DNA of 64,000 nt from the NCBI GenBank assembly GCA_910579505.1, contig CAJTTZ010000007.1, forward strand, positions 62,001 through 126,000, in the 5' to 3' direction. Source of the stretch: an uncultured Lachnospiraceae bacterium (GTDB lineage: Bacteria; Bacillota; Clostridia; Lachnospirales; Lachnospiraceae). The notes below the pieces were generated by a model. It was not told the origin of the DNA, made no database searches, and worked only from the letters and a program-made list of their open reading frames with translations. Below are positions 40,532 to 49,556 of the stretch, piece after piece. A program made the translations under genes and the position numbers. Numbering within the stretch: the first letter of the stretch is position 1; every line of letters begins with the position of its first letter.

Positions 40532-43500
40532 TCAGAGCCAGATCGACGCCGGTCCGTCCTGCGGCGCAATCACGGTGATCTCCTGTCCCAGTTTAAAGGA
40601 ATAGAGAATCCGCTCCTTCACCGGCTTGCCGCCCATCCCCGGCTCATAGCCGTAAATCTGTGCAAGCGCCTCACTGTAATAGGCAAGCTGCACCTGATAG
40701 CGTTTTACAAGTTCCTCCGCGCAGGATACGGCATCCGTCTTGTAGTCTAACACCACAAAGCCGTCCTCCTCCTCGAAAAAGACGTCGATAATACCCTGGA
40801 TCAGCACTGTCTCCTCCGCCGGGAAGCTGCTCCGCAGACGGTTTGCCGCAAGCCCCATCACAAAAGGCTGCTCCTTAAACAGTTTCCCCGCACGGGCTGC
40901 CTCTGCCATGCGAAAGGCTGCCCTGCCAGTCAAAAAATCCACAAGTTTCGGCACGGACACTGCCTCATAGTAGCTAAGCGGCAGCCTGCCTGTCTGCAGC
41001 ATCCGTTCCATCTGCTCTCCCAGAAGCGCCTCCGCCGCCTGCCGATTTTTGTTGACTTCATCGGTCACTTTGCTGAAGTCAAACAGTTCCATCACCTTGT
41101 GGAAGGCGCTGCCACGCATGGAACCGCTGACAGTCTCGTCACCTCTCAGGAATTTCGGCAGATAGGGAACCGCCGGTTTCTCCTCAAAGAGCTTTGCCGC
41201 GGCCTCATCCGTTTCCTGCATGCCGGCAATCTTTAATTCCGATACAGTAGTCTTTGTATAGAGATCGCGCAGATTTTCATGCGGATATTCATAGGAAAAC
41301 CGTCGTGACAGCTCTGTCATAAGGCCTTCGTCCACCGCCTGCCCGGATTCGGAAGAAAGCAGCTTTTTCTTCGCCTCCATTCCCAGAACCGTCTCCTCTA
41401 TCTTTTCCCCCACTATATGGTCCCAGCCGGTCAATTTTACCGCAAAAGCCATATCCGCAGCATAATCAGAAGCGTCCGGCGCCGTCTCCATCCCGCACGC
41501 CTCATAGAAGCCGTCCAGACACCGGCTGCCGGAAAGCGCGGAGAGCAGCAGTGACAAAAAGCTTTCCTGTCCGAGCAGAACGTCATAGGGGAGCAGACTA
41601 TTTTTCCGGCGGCGCAGCGGAAGAAGCGCCGCCGTCTTCTCCGGGTTCTTGACCATCCCGGTCATAATCAGTTTCTCCTCCGCCCTGGTCATCGCCACAT
41701 AGAGAATGCGCAGTTCCTCCGCCAGACTGTCCCGCCGCAGTTTCAGCGCGACGGCGTTTTTCCGCAGATTCTTTCCCTTCACCCGCCTTTCGGGGTCTAC
41801 AAAGTCCACGCCGATTCCTGCATCCACATCCACCGCCAGAACCCCGCTGCCCTCCCTTTTTCGAAAGCCTGCCGACAATCCCGACACAAAGCAGATGGGA
41901 AACTCCAGCCCCTTGCTCTTATGGATGCTCATAATCCGTACCACGTCCGCATTCTCATCCTGCATGGCCGCCTCGCCGTAGTCCACTTCGTACTTCTCCA
42001 ACTGTTCCATGTAGCGCAGGAAATGATAGAGCCCGAAGTAGCTTGACTTCTCGTAGTCCGCCGCCTTCACCAGAAGCATCTCCACATTGGCACGCCGCCT
42101 GCCGCCCTCGGGCCTTGCCGCCACATAGTGCAGATACCCCGTCTCACGCAGGATGATCTGCAAAAGCTCATATACAGAAAGGTAGACGGACATTTTTCTG
42201 TAAGCCGCGATTTTTTCAAGAAAGGCGGTGATTTTTTCCCCGCCATACGCCGTAAGCGCATCGTACAGATATTTCTTCTTCGGGTACGCCGCGCGCACAA
42301 GGGCGATCTCCTCCTCCGAAAAGCCGCCAAGATACGAGTGCAGCACCCCATACAGTGGAATGTCCTGCAGCGGATTATCCAGCACCCGCAGGAAATGCAG
42401 AAGTTCCTGCACTTCCGATGCCGCAAAATACCCGGTTCTCGACGTCACATGGACAGGAATCCCTTCCCCTTCCAGCACATTCTTAAAGACCTCGTCCCAT
42501 CCCGAGAGGGTGCGCAGCAAAATCACAATATCGCGGTAAGACGTCCGCCGCAAGGTTCCTGTCTCCTTGTCCGTCACCCGAAACTCCCGAAGGAGCGTCC
42601 TGATCTGCGCCGCCACGCCGTATGCCTCCTGTTCCTTCACGGAGAGTTCTGCCTCTTCCTCCTCCTGAAATAAAAGCAGCTGGGTCACATTCGAGGCGTC
42701 CGCCGAAAGCCCTTCCTCCTGCTGCGGGTAAGCGGCCCCGGCATGCAATGCCGCTTTTTCATCATACATGATGCCGCCCATTTCCTTTCCCATAATACGG
42801 GAAAAAACGGCATTCACGCTGTCGACCACCTCTTTTCGGCTCCTGAAATTCTGATGCAGGTCGATCCGCTGCGCGTTTTCTGCTCCCTTACCGTAAGCCT
42901 CCTGCTTTTCCAAAAACAGCTCCGGTCTCGCCAGACGGAACTTATAGATACTCTGCTTCACATCCCCCACCATAAAGCGGTTGTACCGTCCCTCGGACTC
43001 CCCGCTGATACAGGATAGCAGATATTCCTGCACCATATTGCTGTCCTGATACTCGTCGATCAGAATTTCGTGGAAACGGCTCCGATAGGCGAGCGCCGTC
43101 TCCGTGGGCGCATAGCCGTCCTCCTCCCTGCGCAGCAAAATCTGCAGGGCAAAATGTTCGATATCGTCAAAATCAAGAATATTTTTTTCCCGCTTTGCCG
43201 CATCATATGCCGCCTTAAAGGCTAGCGTCAGGTCCACAAGCGCTTCCACCGCCGCCTGACACCCTTCCATCTGCCGACGCACCTGTCCTGCCGAACCGCA
43301 AAAAAACTGTGCCCGCAATTCAGAAAGAGCTTCTTTCACTTTGTCCCGCAGACTTTTCGCTGCCTCCCTCTTCGACGGTGAGACAGAGGCGTCCCGCTTG
43401 GAGGGAAGCCTGTCAAAGGCCACTGCGCCAAAAGCAGCGCAGAGGCTGTCATAATCTGCTGCCCCCTGCCCTGCCGCTTCTGTCTGCGCGCCGCCTGACT

Positions 43501-44368
43501 GCTGCACCTTTGCCGCCCCGCCGGAACCGCTCTCCTCCTCTGGGCCCGCACAGCCCCCACCGCACAGCCCAAGCAGCCTCTCCGTCATCTCCCTCTCTTT
43601 TTCAAACAGCTCCCCATAAAAATACGGACCGTCCGGCTCCTCGCACAGGCGAAGCGCCGTCTCCAGTTTATCTGCGCAGCCCTGCAGGACAAAACGGGCG
43701 TGCTCCATAAACAGGGCAGTCCACGGAAGGGCCAGCAGGTCCTGCGCTGTCTCCTCTGCCGCGCCGAGACGGTAGTCCCCCTTCCGCGCCGCAAGCCACT
43801 CCTCGGGGAAAGGCATACTCATAGCGAAATCGTAAAGTTTTAACGCCTCTTTTTCCACCGCGTCATCCCTGCTGCCGACGCTGAAATATTCCATACAGTG
43901 CAGGAACGCCGGATCTTCCTTCCCGTAAGCGTCCTCAATCACTTCCGCCAGCACATCCGAACGCAGAAGCCTAAGCTCCCCCTCCTCCGCGATCCGAAAG
44001 CCGGGGTCTAACCCAATCGTGTGAAACTGGTTTCTCAGGACAAAAAGGCAGAAACTGTCTATGGTGGTGATCTGCGCGTTGTAGAGGAGCGTTGTCTGCC
44101 GCTGTAAATGCTCGTTAGCCGGATCGAGGGCAAGTCTGTCGTTCAGGGCGCGGCTGACCCGCTCCCGCATCTGGGCGGCGGCCGCATTGGTGAAAGTCAC
44201 CACCAGAAGTCTGTCAATATCCACCGGGTTCTCCCCGTCGCATACCATCTCCACGATCCGCTCCACTAAAACCGCCGTCTTGCCGGAGCCCGCCGCCGCG
44301 GAGACGAGAAGATTACAGCCCCTTTTCTCGATCACCTGTCTCTGCGTGTCTGTAAATGTAATTCCCAT
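40532..44368 (-). CDS. addA: ATP-dependent helicase/nuclease subunit A
   Basis: A 1278-residue UvrD-like helicase with a C-terminal nuclease, the catalytic half of the AddAB complex that resects double-strand breaks for RecA, equivalent to RecBCD. Walker A SAAAGSGKTAVLVERI at 23-38, Walker B ILIDEYQDSN, helicase motifs DLHQNFRSRKEV and SIHKSKGLEFPI, and the RecB-type nuclease motif VVLDYKTDAVSC near the end. Length is normal. It starts 2 bases after addB stops, so translation is coupled. An acidic and Gly-rich insert near 270-300 (PEEESGSGGAAKVQQSGGAQ) is not conserved and probably a flexible loop. Confidence 0.96.
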   Translation of the reverse strand: MGITFTDTQRQVIEKRGCNLLVSAAAGSGKTAVLVERIVEMVCDGENPVDIDRLLVVTFTNAAAAQMRERVSRALNDRLALDPANEHLQRQTTLLYNAQITTIDSFCLFVLRNQFHTIGLDPGFRIAEEGELRLLRSDVLAEVIEDAYGKEDPAFLHCMEYFSVGSRDDAVEKEALKLYDFAMSMPFPEEWLAARKGDYRLGAAEETAQDLLALPWTALFMEHARFVLQGCADKLETALRLCEEPDGPYFYGELFEKEREMTERLLGLCGGGCAGPEEESGSGGAAKVQQSGGAQTEAAGQGAADYDSLCAAFGAVAFDRLPSKRDASVSPSKREAAKSLRDKVKEALSELRAQFFCGSAGQVRRQMEGCQAAVEALVDLTLAFKAAYDAAKREKNILDFDDIEHFALQILLRREEDGYAPTETALAYRSRFHEILIDEYQDSNMVQEYLLSCISGESEGRYNRFMVGDVKQSIYKFRLARPELFLEKQEAYGKGAENAQRIDLHQNFRSRKEVVDSVNAVFSRIMGKEMGGIMYDEKAALHAGAAYPQQEEGLSADASNVTQLLLFQEEEEAELSVKEQEAYGVAAQIRTLLREFRVTDKETGTLRRTSYRDIVILLRTLSGWDEVFKNVLEGEGIPVHVTSRTGYFAASEVQELLHFLRVLDNPLQDIPLYGVLHSYLGGFSEEEIALVRAAYPKKKYLYDALTAYGGEKITAFLEKIAAYRKMSVYLSVYELLQIILRETGYLHYVAARPEGGRRRANVEMLLVKAADYEKSSYFGLYHFLRYMEQLEKYEVDYGEAAMQDENADVVRIMSIHKSKGLEFPICFVSGLSAGFRKREGSGVLAVDVDAGIGVDFVDPERRVKGKNLRKNAVALKLRRDSLAEELRILYVAMTRAEEKLIMTGMVKNPEKTAALLPLRRRKNSLLPYDVLLGQESFLSLLLSALSGSRCLDGFYEACGMETAPDASDYAADMAFAVKLTGWDHIVGEKIEETVLGMEAKKKLLSSESGQAVDEGLMTELSRRFSYEYPHENLRDLYTKTTVSELKIAGMQETDEAAAKLFEEKPAVPYLPKFLRGDETVSGSMRGSAFHKVMELFDFSKVTDEVNKNRQAAEALLGEQMERMLQTGRLPLSYYEAVSVPKLVDFLTGRAAFRMAEAARAGKLFKEQPFVMGLAANRLRSSFPAEETVLIQGIIDVFFEEEDGFVVLDYKTDAVSCAEELVKRYQVQLAYYSEALAQIYGYEPGMGGKPVKERILYSFKLGQEITVIAPQDGPASIWL

Positions 44369-44370
44369 GA

Positions 44371-47300
44371 TTACTCCGTTTCCTCCCGCATCTTCTCAAG
44401 CGCTTCCTCCGCCTTCATCTTTTCCAGTTTCCTCGGCTGATAGCCTGCCGCCCCGGCGTCGAAACCGCAGACATGCTTGTATGCGCAGTAGGTGCATGCC
44501 TTCTCCGCACCAAGCTCACAGGGATTGACCGATATGGTTCCATCCAGGATCTCCCTTCCCAGACTGCGGATCTTGTGGTTTACATAATTCGAAACCGTCT
44601 GCATGTCCTCCCTTGAGATGACACTGGAAGCCGCCGAGAAGCTGCCGTCCCTTTTCCGCTCTAACGGCAGTATATCGGACTTAACCGTAAATTCGCCGTC
44701 AAGCATTCTGACAGCCTCATCATCGTTATTGACTATTCCAGTCATTTTTAATTCCTGTAAAATACGGCCGTTTATCTCCTCCGGCGAAAGCTCCTCGCCT
44801 TCCACCACGGGGTCCGCCACCCGGTAGTAGAGCATGGCCGCGGGCACCGCCTCCTTATCGGGGTACTTCCTCTGCACCAGTTCCACCGCCGCGTTCATAT
44901 ATACCACAAGCTGCAACTGCAGCCCATAATAGAGCGCCGCCAGGTCAAAGCGCCTGTCCCCGGACTTATAGTCGATGACTTTCACATAAACCCGCTCGTC
45001 CGTCTCACCGATATCCACCCTGTCGATCCTGCCGCGCAGGCGCAGCTTTTCCTTTTCACTGAGTGTTATATTCAGGGAATCCAGATTTTCCAGCACGTCG
45101 AAGGAAACCTCAAAAGCCTCCGGCAGAAATTGTCCTTTTCGAAGCTGTGTCTGAAGCGTCTCCACCGTACGGTTTAAAATCCGCTCCATCCGCGCAAGCA
45201 GATGCCTGTTCCTCGCGCTGCTGTAAAGTATCGTCTCCCCGTAGGACGCAGCGCAGGCGGTAAGCGTCTCTTTCACAAGTTTACGCCCCTCTTCCCTTGG
45301 AAAATCAAACCACGTATAGCCGTGTTCTTTCAGTCTTTCAGAAAAGCCCTCCAGCACGCCGTGAAACAGGTTTCCCATATCCGCCGCCTCAAAGCTGTAC
45401 TCGCCCCGCTCGCGCAGCCGCAGCCCGTACTGCAGAAAATGGGCATAGGCGCAGGCCGCATATTTTTCCAGGCGGCTGACGCTGTTTAAGAGAGACGCGC
45501 CGTACAGGGCCGTCGCCGCCGCGCGGGAAAGCGGCGTATCCTCATGTCTTTCAAACGCTGTCTCCACCAGATTTTTGACCTGTCCCCGGTACTGCGGATT
45601 CTTTTCGTAACAGCGGTAAAACGTGACAAGTGTGCGGCTCCCCTCTTCTTCAAGCCGCCCCGCCGCGTACTCCCGCAGCATATCCGTGAAAAATCCCACG
45701 CCGTCCGCACCGCACATCAGCTGTTCTTCCACCGCATCCCGCTCCGGCATTTTGGCGGTAAGCCCGGGAAACAGCCCCTGCAGAAGTTCCACCAGATAGG
45801 CGGGGCGCAGAGACCTGCCGTCCTCCCCCACTCTGGCGTAAGACAGATAGAGCGCCTCAGAGGGCTTCGTCATATTCAGGTACAGATAGAGCCTCTGGAT
45901 GTACATCTGCTCCCTGGGAGAAGGGGCAAGCTCGATGTCCGACTCCCGCAAAAACTCCCTGTCAAGGTCCGAAATGATCCCGCCGCCGGAACCTTTCGGA
46001 ATATTGCCGTCGTTCACGCCAAGGAAAAAGAGAATCTTTACCTGCTTTAACCGGGTCCTCTCGATATCTCCCACGAGAATACGGTCCACATTCTGGGGAA
46101 TCGTCCCCACCGTGATCTCCGCAAGCCCCGAATCCAGAATATCCGCAAACTCCTTAAGCGTCAGTTCCTCCTCCGACAAAAGCCCCTCGATCTGATCCAG
46201 AAGGTCGATCACCAGCGGATAAATCTGGCCATACTCCTTGGCTCTGGCAAGCTCTCCCCTCTCCTGAAATTCTTTTTCAAAATCCGAAAGCTTCCGCTCT
46301 ACCTCGTTTGTCACAAGAAACTCATAGAGCGCGCGCACCATATCCCCCGCCGTTTTATGCGGCGTCAGGAAGGGCGCCATCTGCTCCATCAGCCGCTCGC
46401 GCATGGCATTGCAGGCTGCAAGCGACGCCAGGGATGCCTCCTCGCCCTCAGGCTCCTCCTCCCGGTAAGTAAATATGTTGCTCCAGCGCTTCCGTCCCCT
46501 GATCCCGAAACGGCGCGCATAATTTTCAAGCCTGTCCACTTCCTCCCCGGTAAAGCCTGCAAGCCCCGTGCGCAGATAGTGGAAAACCGCTTCAAAACTG
46601 AAATCCTGCAATATAATCTGCAGGGCGCTGCGCACATAAGAGGCAAAGGGGTTTCCCAGAATGCCCCTTGTCTGGTCAATATAAACAGGGATGTCAAAGC
46701 GGTCGAAAATCTCTTTCGCCTCTTTCCCGTATACCTCCATGTTTCCTGTGACCACGGCGATATCCCTGTAACAAAGCTCCTCCGACTCCATAAGCTCCCT
46801 GCGGATGGCAATACAGGTCTGCCGCAGTTCCTCCCCTGGCGTGGACGCCTCGACCAGACGTATCCTTTCCGCCGCCTCCCCGTATGCGCAGGGCGGATAT
46901 CGGAACAGGTTCCGCTCCAAGTGGGCAATCTCCGGGTTATCTGCAAAGCGTGGCAGCCTTCCTTCCTTTTTCTCCTTGCACCAGACAGGCGTTTCCTCCT
47001 CAATACCCGCCTCCCCGGCAAGCCTTTTTAAAACCGACACCGTTTTCTGGCTCAGGTAAAACAGCTTCTGCTCCCCCTCCACACGATAGGGATTCTCCCT
47101 CTCGTCCATGGTCAGCGTGATAATGACTCTTTCAGTCAATCTAAGTAAATCCTGAATCACCCGGTTCTGGATCGGCGTAAACCCGGTGAAACCGTCAAAT
47201 GCGATCACACTGCCCCTCACAATTTCGGATTCCGGCAGAGCTGTCCGCAGCCTGTCAAGCGTCCCCTCCGTGGTGATAAATCGGTCACGTATATAATCCC

Positions 47301-47799
47301 CGAACGCCCGGTACAAATGGCGCAGATCCTGCAGCTTGTAGTAGAGCGCACCCCGTTCCTTCGCATAGTCAATCAGCGTTTCCAGCTCTTTCTCCCCGAC
47401 GCCGTACTGCATAAACTCGGAGAGAGCCGACTTCACCTCGTGAATATAGCCGATCTTGTGCAGATGGCTGCCAAGAACCGTCAGCTTCTCCCTCTCCTGC
47501 CCGGCTACTTTGCGAAGCACCAGACTTTTTCCCGTATCGTCCAGAACCGGCAGTTCCTCTCCGCCCACCTCCTCAATGATCCGATGGGTCAGTCTGCCGA
47601 AACTCAGCACGTCGATATTCATAATCGCGTGGCGCGGATGCTCCACCACCAGATCCATCTGCGTCTGCATGGTGAACTGGTCCGGCACAATCAGCAGATA
47701 GTTTTTCTCGGGATGGCGCTGCGATTCCTCTATGATATAGTCATGCAGTTTTCGGCTTTTGCCGGCGCCCGAGGCGCCGAAATAAAATTGCAGGGACAT
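44371..47799 (-). CDS. addB: ATP-dependent nuclease subunit B
   Basis: A 1142-residue partner of AddA. Walker A FGASGAGKSRKL near the N-terminus is the ATP site characteristic of AddB, followed by a long inactivated helicase-like middle and a C-terminal RecB-type nuclease (VKVIDYKSGDRRFD). The four cysteines of the structural 4Fe-4S cluster are present: one in EKYAACAYAHFLQYG and three in CTYCAYKHVCGFD. AddB recognises the Chi-like sequence and cleaves the second strand. AAAGGA lies before the ATG. It is the first gene of the addBA operon. Confidence 0.96.
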   Translation of the reverse strand: MSLQFYFGASGAGKSRKLHDYIIEESQRHPEKNYLLIVPDQFTMQTQMDLVVEHPRHAIMNIDVLSFGRLTHRIIEEVGGEELPVLDDTGKSLVLRKVAGQEREKLTVLGSHLHKIGYIHEVKSALSEFMQYGVGEKELETLIDYAKERGALYYKLQDLRHLYRAFGDYIRDRFITTEGTLDRLRTALPESEIVRGSVIAFDGFTGFTPIQNRVIQDLLRLTERVIITLTMDERENPYRVEGEQKLFYLSQKTVSVLKRLAGEAGIEEETPVWCKEKKEGRLPRFADNPEIAHLERNLFRYPPCAYGEAAERIRLVEASTPGEELRQTCIAIRRELMESEELCYRDIAVVTGNMEVYGKEAKEIFDRFDIPVYIDQTRGILGNPFASYVRSALQIILQDFSFEAVFHYLRTGLAGFTGEEVDRLENYARRFGIRGRKRWSNIFTYREEEPEGEEASLASLAACNAMRERLMEQMAPFLTPHKTAGDMVRALYEFLVTNEVERKLSDFEKEFQERGELARAKEYGQIYPLVIDLLDQIEGLLSEEELTLKEFADILDSGLAEITVGTIPQNVDRILVGDIERTRLKQVKILFFLGVNDGNIPKGSGGGIISDLDREFLRESDIELAPSPREQMYIQRLYLYLNMTKPSEALYLSYARVGEDGRSLRPAYLVELLQGLFPGLTAKMPERDAVEEQLMCGADGVGFFTDMLREYAAGRLEEEGSRTLVTFYRCYEKNPQYRGQVKNLVETAFERHEDTPLSRAAATALYGASLLNSVSRLEKYAACAYAHFLQYGLRLRERGEYSFEAADMGNLFHGVLEGFSERLKEHGYTWFDFPREEGRKLVKETLTACAASYGETILYSSARNRHLLARMERILNRTVETLQTQLRKGQFLPEAFEVSFDVLENLDSLNITLSEKEKLRLRGRIDRVDIGETDERVYVKVIDYKSGDRRFDLAALYYGLQLQLVVYMNAAVELVQRKYPDKEAVPAAMLYYRVADPVVEGEELSPEEINGRILQELKMTGIVNNDDEAVRMLDGEFTVKSDILPLERKRDGSFSAASSVISREDMQTVSNYVNHKIRSLGREILDGTISVNPCELGAEKACTYCAYKHVCGFDAGAAGYQPRKLEKMKAEEALEKMREETE

Positions 47800-47844
47800 A
47801 CTATTCCTTTCATCAAAACGCTATATCGTTATCGCAAAACTGTC

Positions 47845-47873
47845 TTTACATCCTAAAGGGGAATTTTTATAAT
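47845..47873 (+). promoter_or_regulatory. strong plus-strand promoter upstream of a short ORF
   Basis: TTTACA (47845-47850), 17-base spacer, TATAAT (47868-47873). It points away from addB toward metQ, into a 180-base region that has no annotated gene other than a 27-codon ORF. Confidence 0.75.
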
Positions 47874-47918
47874 GATATTATAGCATATATGAGAATCATT
47901 AAGAAAGCAGGTGATTAT

Positions 47919-48002
47919 ATGCCGACCAGTCTCGATATCATAAAAGCAGTTATCGACGATTTCAAAAAGATTCAGAAATACATTGACAAGATTAACGAAT
48001 AA
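47919..48002 (+). CDS. possible small protein of 27 residues
   Basis: ATG 47919 with GCAGGTG 7 bases upstream opens MPTSLDIIKAVIDDFKKIQK and ends YIDKINE at TAA 48000-48002. The composition, with alternating hydrophobic and charged residues and no membrane segment, suggests one amphipathic helix. A longer version from ATG 47889 (37 residues) is possible but has no ribosome site. The ORF sits directly behind a near-consensus promoter and ahead of a 13-bp hairpin, so it could be a real small-protein gene or a small RNA with a chance ORF. I recognise no family. Confidence 0.45.
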   Translation: MPTSLDIIKAVIDDFKKIQKYIDKINE

Positions 48003-48006
48003 ACGC

Positions 48007-48044
48007 CATGCGGAGAATGCCTCTTTTCAGACATTCTCCGCATG
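48007..48044. terminator. perfect 13-bp hairpin between the small ORF and metQ
   Basis: CATGCGGAGAATG and CATTCTCCGCATG pair perfectly. On the minus strand AAGAAGTACTAAGTTTC precedes it, so it belongs to the same CTAAGT hairpin family as 25851 and 32597. It can end both the metNIQ transcript and the small plus-strand transcript, though the T-runs are poor. Confidence 0.6.
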
Positions 48045-48058
48045 AAACTTAGTACTTC

Positions 48059-48874
48059 TTACTCTGTGAACGGTATCACACCGCCATCATATGTATTGTT
48101 GATGTACTCCTTCACCGCGTCGGACTTAAGAGCCGCCACAAGCGCCTTGATCGCCTCGCTGTTCTCATTGCCTTCCTTCACCGCGATCACATTCACATAG
48201 GTCTGCGCCGCCTCGGAATCAGACTGCTCATACGCCACAGCGTCCTTCGCCACGGAGAAACCCGCCTCCATCGCATAGTTGCCGTTTAAGACCATAAACG
48301 CCACCTCATCTTTCACGCGGGGCACCTGTGCCGCTTCCAGCTCCTGAATCTCCACATGATAGGGATTCTCCTCGATATCGCGCACGGTTGCTTCCAGGCC
48401 TACGCCCTCCTTTAAAGTCAGGATGCCGTTATCCTGCAAAAGCAGAAGCGCTCTCGCCTCGTTGGTCGTATCGTTGGGAACCGCAATCACGTCCCCCTCC
48501 GCAATCGCGGAAAGATCGCTCTTTGTGCCCGGGTAAATCCCGAAAGGCTCATAATGAATACCGCCCGCGTTTACCAGATGCGTCCCCTGCTCCTCATTAA
48601 AGGAATCCAGATAGGGAATATGCTGGAAATAGTTGGCGTCAAACTCGCCACTCTCCACGACCTGATTGGGCTGTACATAGTCGTTGAAAACCGTCACTTC
48701 AAGGGTGTAGCCCTGCTCCGCCAAAATCGGTTTCACCTGCTCTAAGATTTCCGCATGGGGCGTCGCTGAAGCCGCCACCGTAATCGTGCCGTCATCCTTC
48801 TTCCCGCCGCAGCCCGTAAGCGCCGAAAGCGCCAGAGCCGCTGTTACAGCTAATACAACTACTTTCTTTTTCAT
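48059..48874 (-). CDS. metQ: methionine-binding lipoprotein MetQ (NlpA family)
   Basis: A 271-residue substrate-binding lipoprotein. Signal peptide with lipobox LTGC, then the NlpA fold: TITVAASATPHAEILEQVKP, EVTVFNDYVQPNQ, GEFDANYFQHIPYLD, YPGTKSDLSAIAEGDVIAVPND and the C-terminal DAVKEYINNTYDGGVIPFTE. The motif FDANYFQHIPYL is diagnostic for MetQ-type D/L-methionine receptors. It follows metI on the same strand (22-base gap), completing the order metN, metI, metQ. Confidence 0.95.
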   Translation of the reverse strand: MKKKVVVLAVTAALALSALTGCGGKKDDGTITVAASATPHAEILEQVKPILAEQGYTLEVTVFNDYVQPNQVVESGEFDANYFQHIPYLDSFNEEQGTHLVNAGGIHYEPFGIYPGTKSDLSAIAEGDVIAVPNDTTNEARALLLLQDNGILTLKEGVGLEATVRDIEENPYHVEIQELEAAQVPRVKDEVAFMVLNGNYAMEAGFSVAKDAVAYEQSDSEAAQTYVNVIAVKEGNENSEAIKALVAALKSDAVKEYINNTYDGGVIPFTE

Positions 48875-48896
48875 AATTTTCTCCTCCTCTATTATA

Positions 48897-49556
48897 TTAC
48901 TTCCTCTTATCCAGTTTCACAGACAGCCGCATCCCCAGCGTCTGGAAAATCTGCACCAGCACTACCAGAAGCACCACCGAGACAATCATAATCAGCGTCT
49001 CATAGCGGTAATAGCCATAACGCATGGCAATATCGCCTAAGCCGCCGCCGCCGACCACGCCCGCCATCGCGGAGTAGCCGAGAATCGTGCCGATGGCAAT
49101 GGTCACGCCCACCAGAATCGACGTCCTCGCCTCCACTAAAAGCACCTTCCATATAATCGTAAACGTACCCGCGCCCATACTCTGCGCCGCCTCTACCACG
49201 CCGTGGTCCACTTCCTTGATGGAAGATTCAATCATCCGCCCGATAAAGGGAGCCGCCGCAATGGTCAGCGGTACAATGGTGGCTGCCGACCCTGTGGTCT
49301 TGCCGACGAGCGCCCTCGTCAGCGGCATCACCAGAATCAGAAGAATCAGGAACGGAACACTTCGCAGAATATTCGCCAGCACGTCAAGCGCCTTATACAT
49401 CACGGCGTTCGGCCGAATCCCCGTCTTATCCGTCACGGCAAGCACAATGCCCCATGGAAGCCCGAGCACATAGCCGAAGAAAGTTGACAGCAGTGTCATA
49501 AGTAAGGTGTCCCGCACACCCTCCAGCATCATCAGTGTCAGGTCACTAGTCCACAT
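48897..49556 (-). CDS. metI: methionine ABC transporter permease MetI
   Basis: A 219-residue permease with five membrane helices (for example LLMTLLSTFFGYVLGLPWGIVLAVT and ILRSVPFLILLILVMPL) and the EAA coupling loop VVEAAQSMGAGTFTIIWKVLLVEA near 130-153. Start overlaps the end of metN, so translation is coupled. Length and topology are normal for MetI. Confidence 0.95.
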   Translation of the reverse strand: MWTSDLTLMMLEGVRDTLLMTLLSTFFGYVLGLPWGIVLAVTDKTGIRPNAVMYKALDVLANILRSVPFLILLILVMPLTRALVGKTTGSAATIVPLTIAAAPFIGRMIESSIKEVDHGVVEAAQSMGAGTFTIIWKVLLVEARTSILVGVTIAIGTILGYSAMAGVVGGGGLGDIAMRYGYYRYETLIMIVSVVLLVVLVQIFQTLGMRLSVKLDKRK

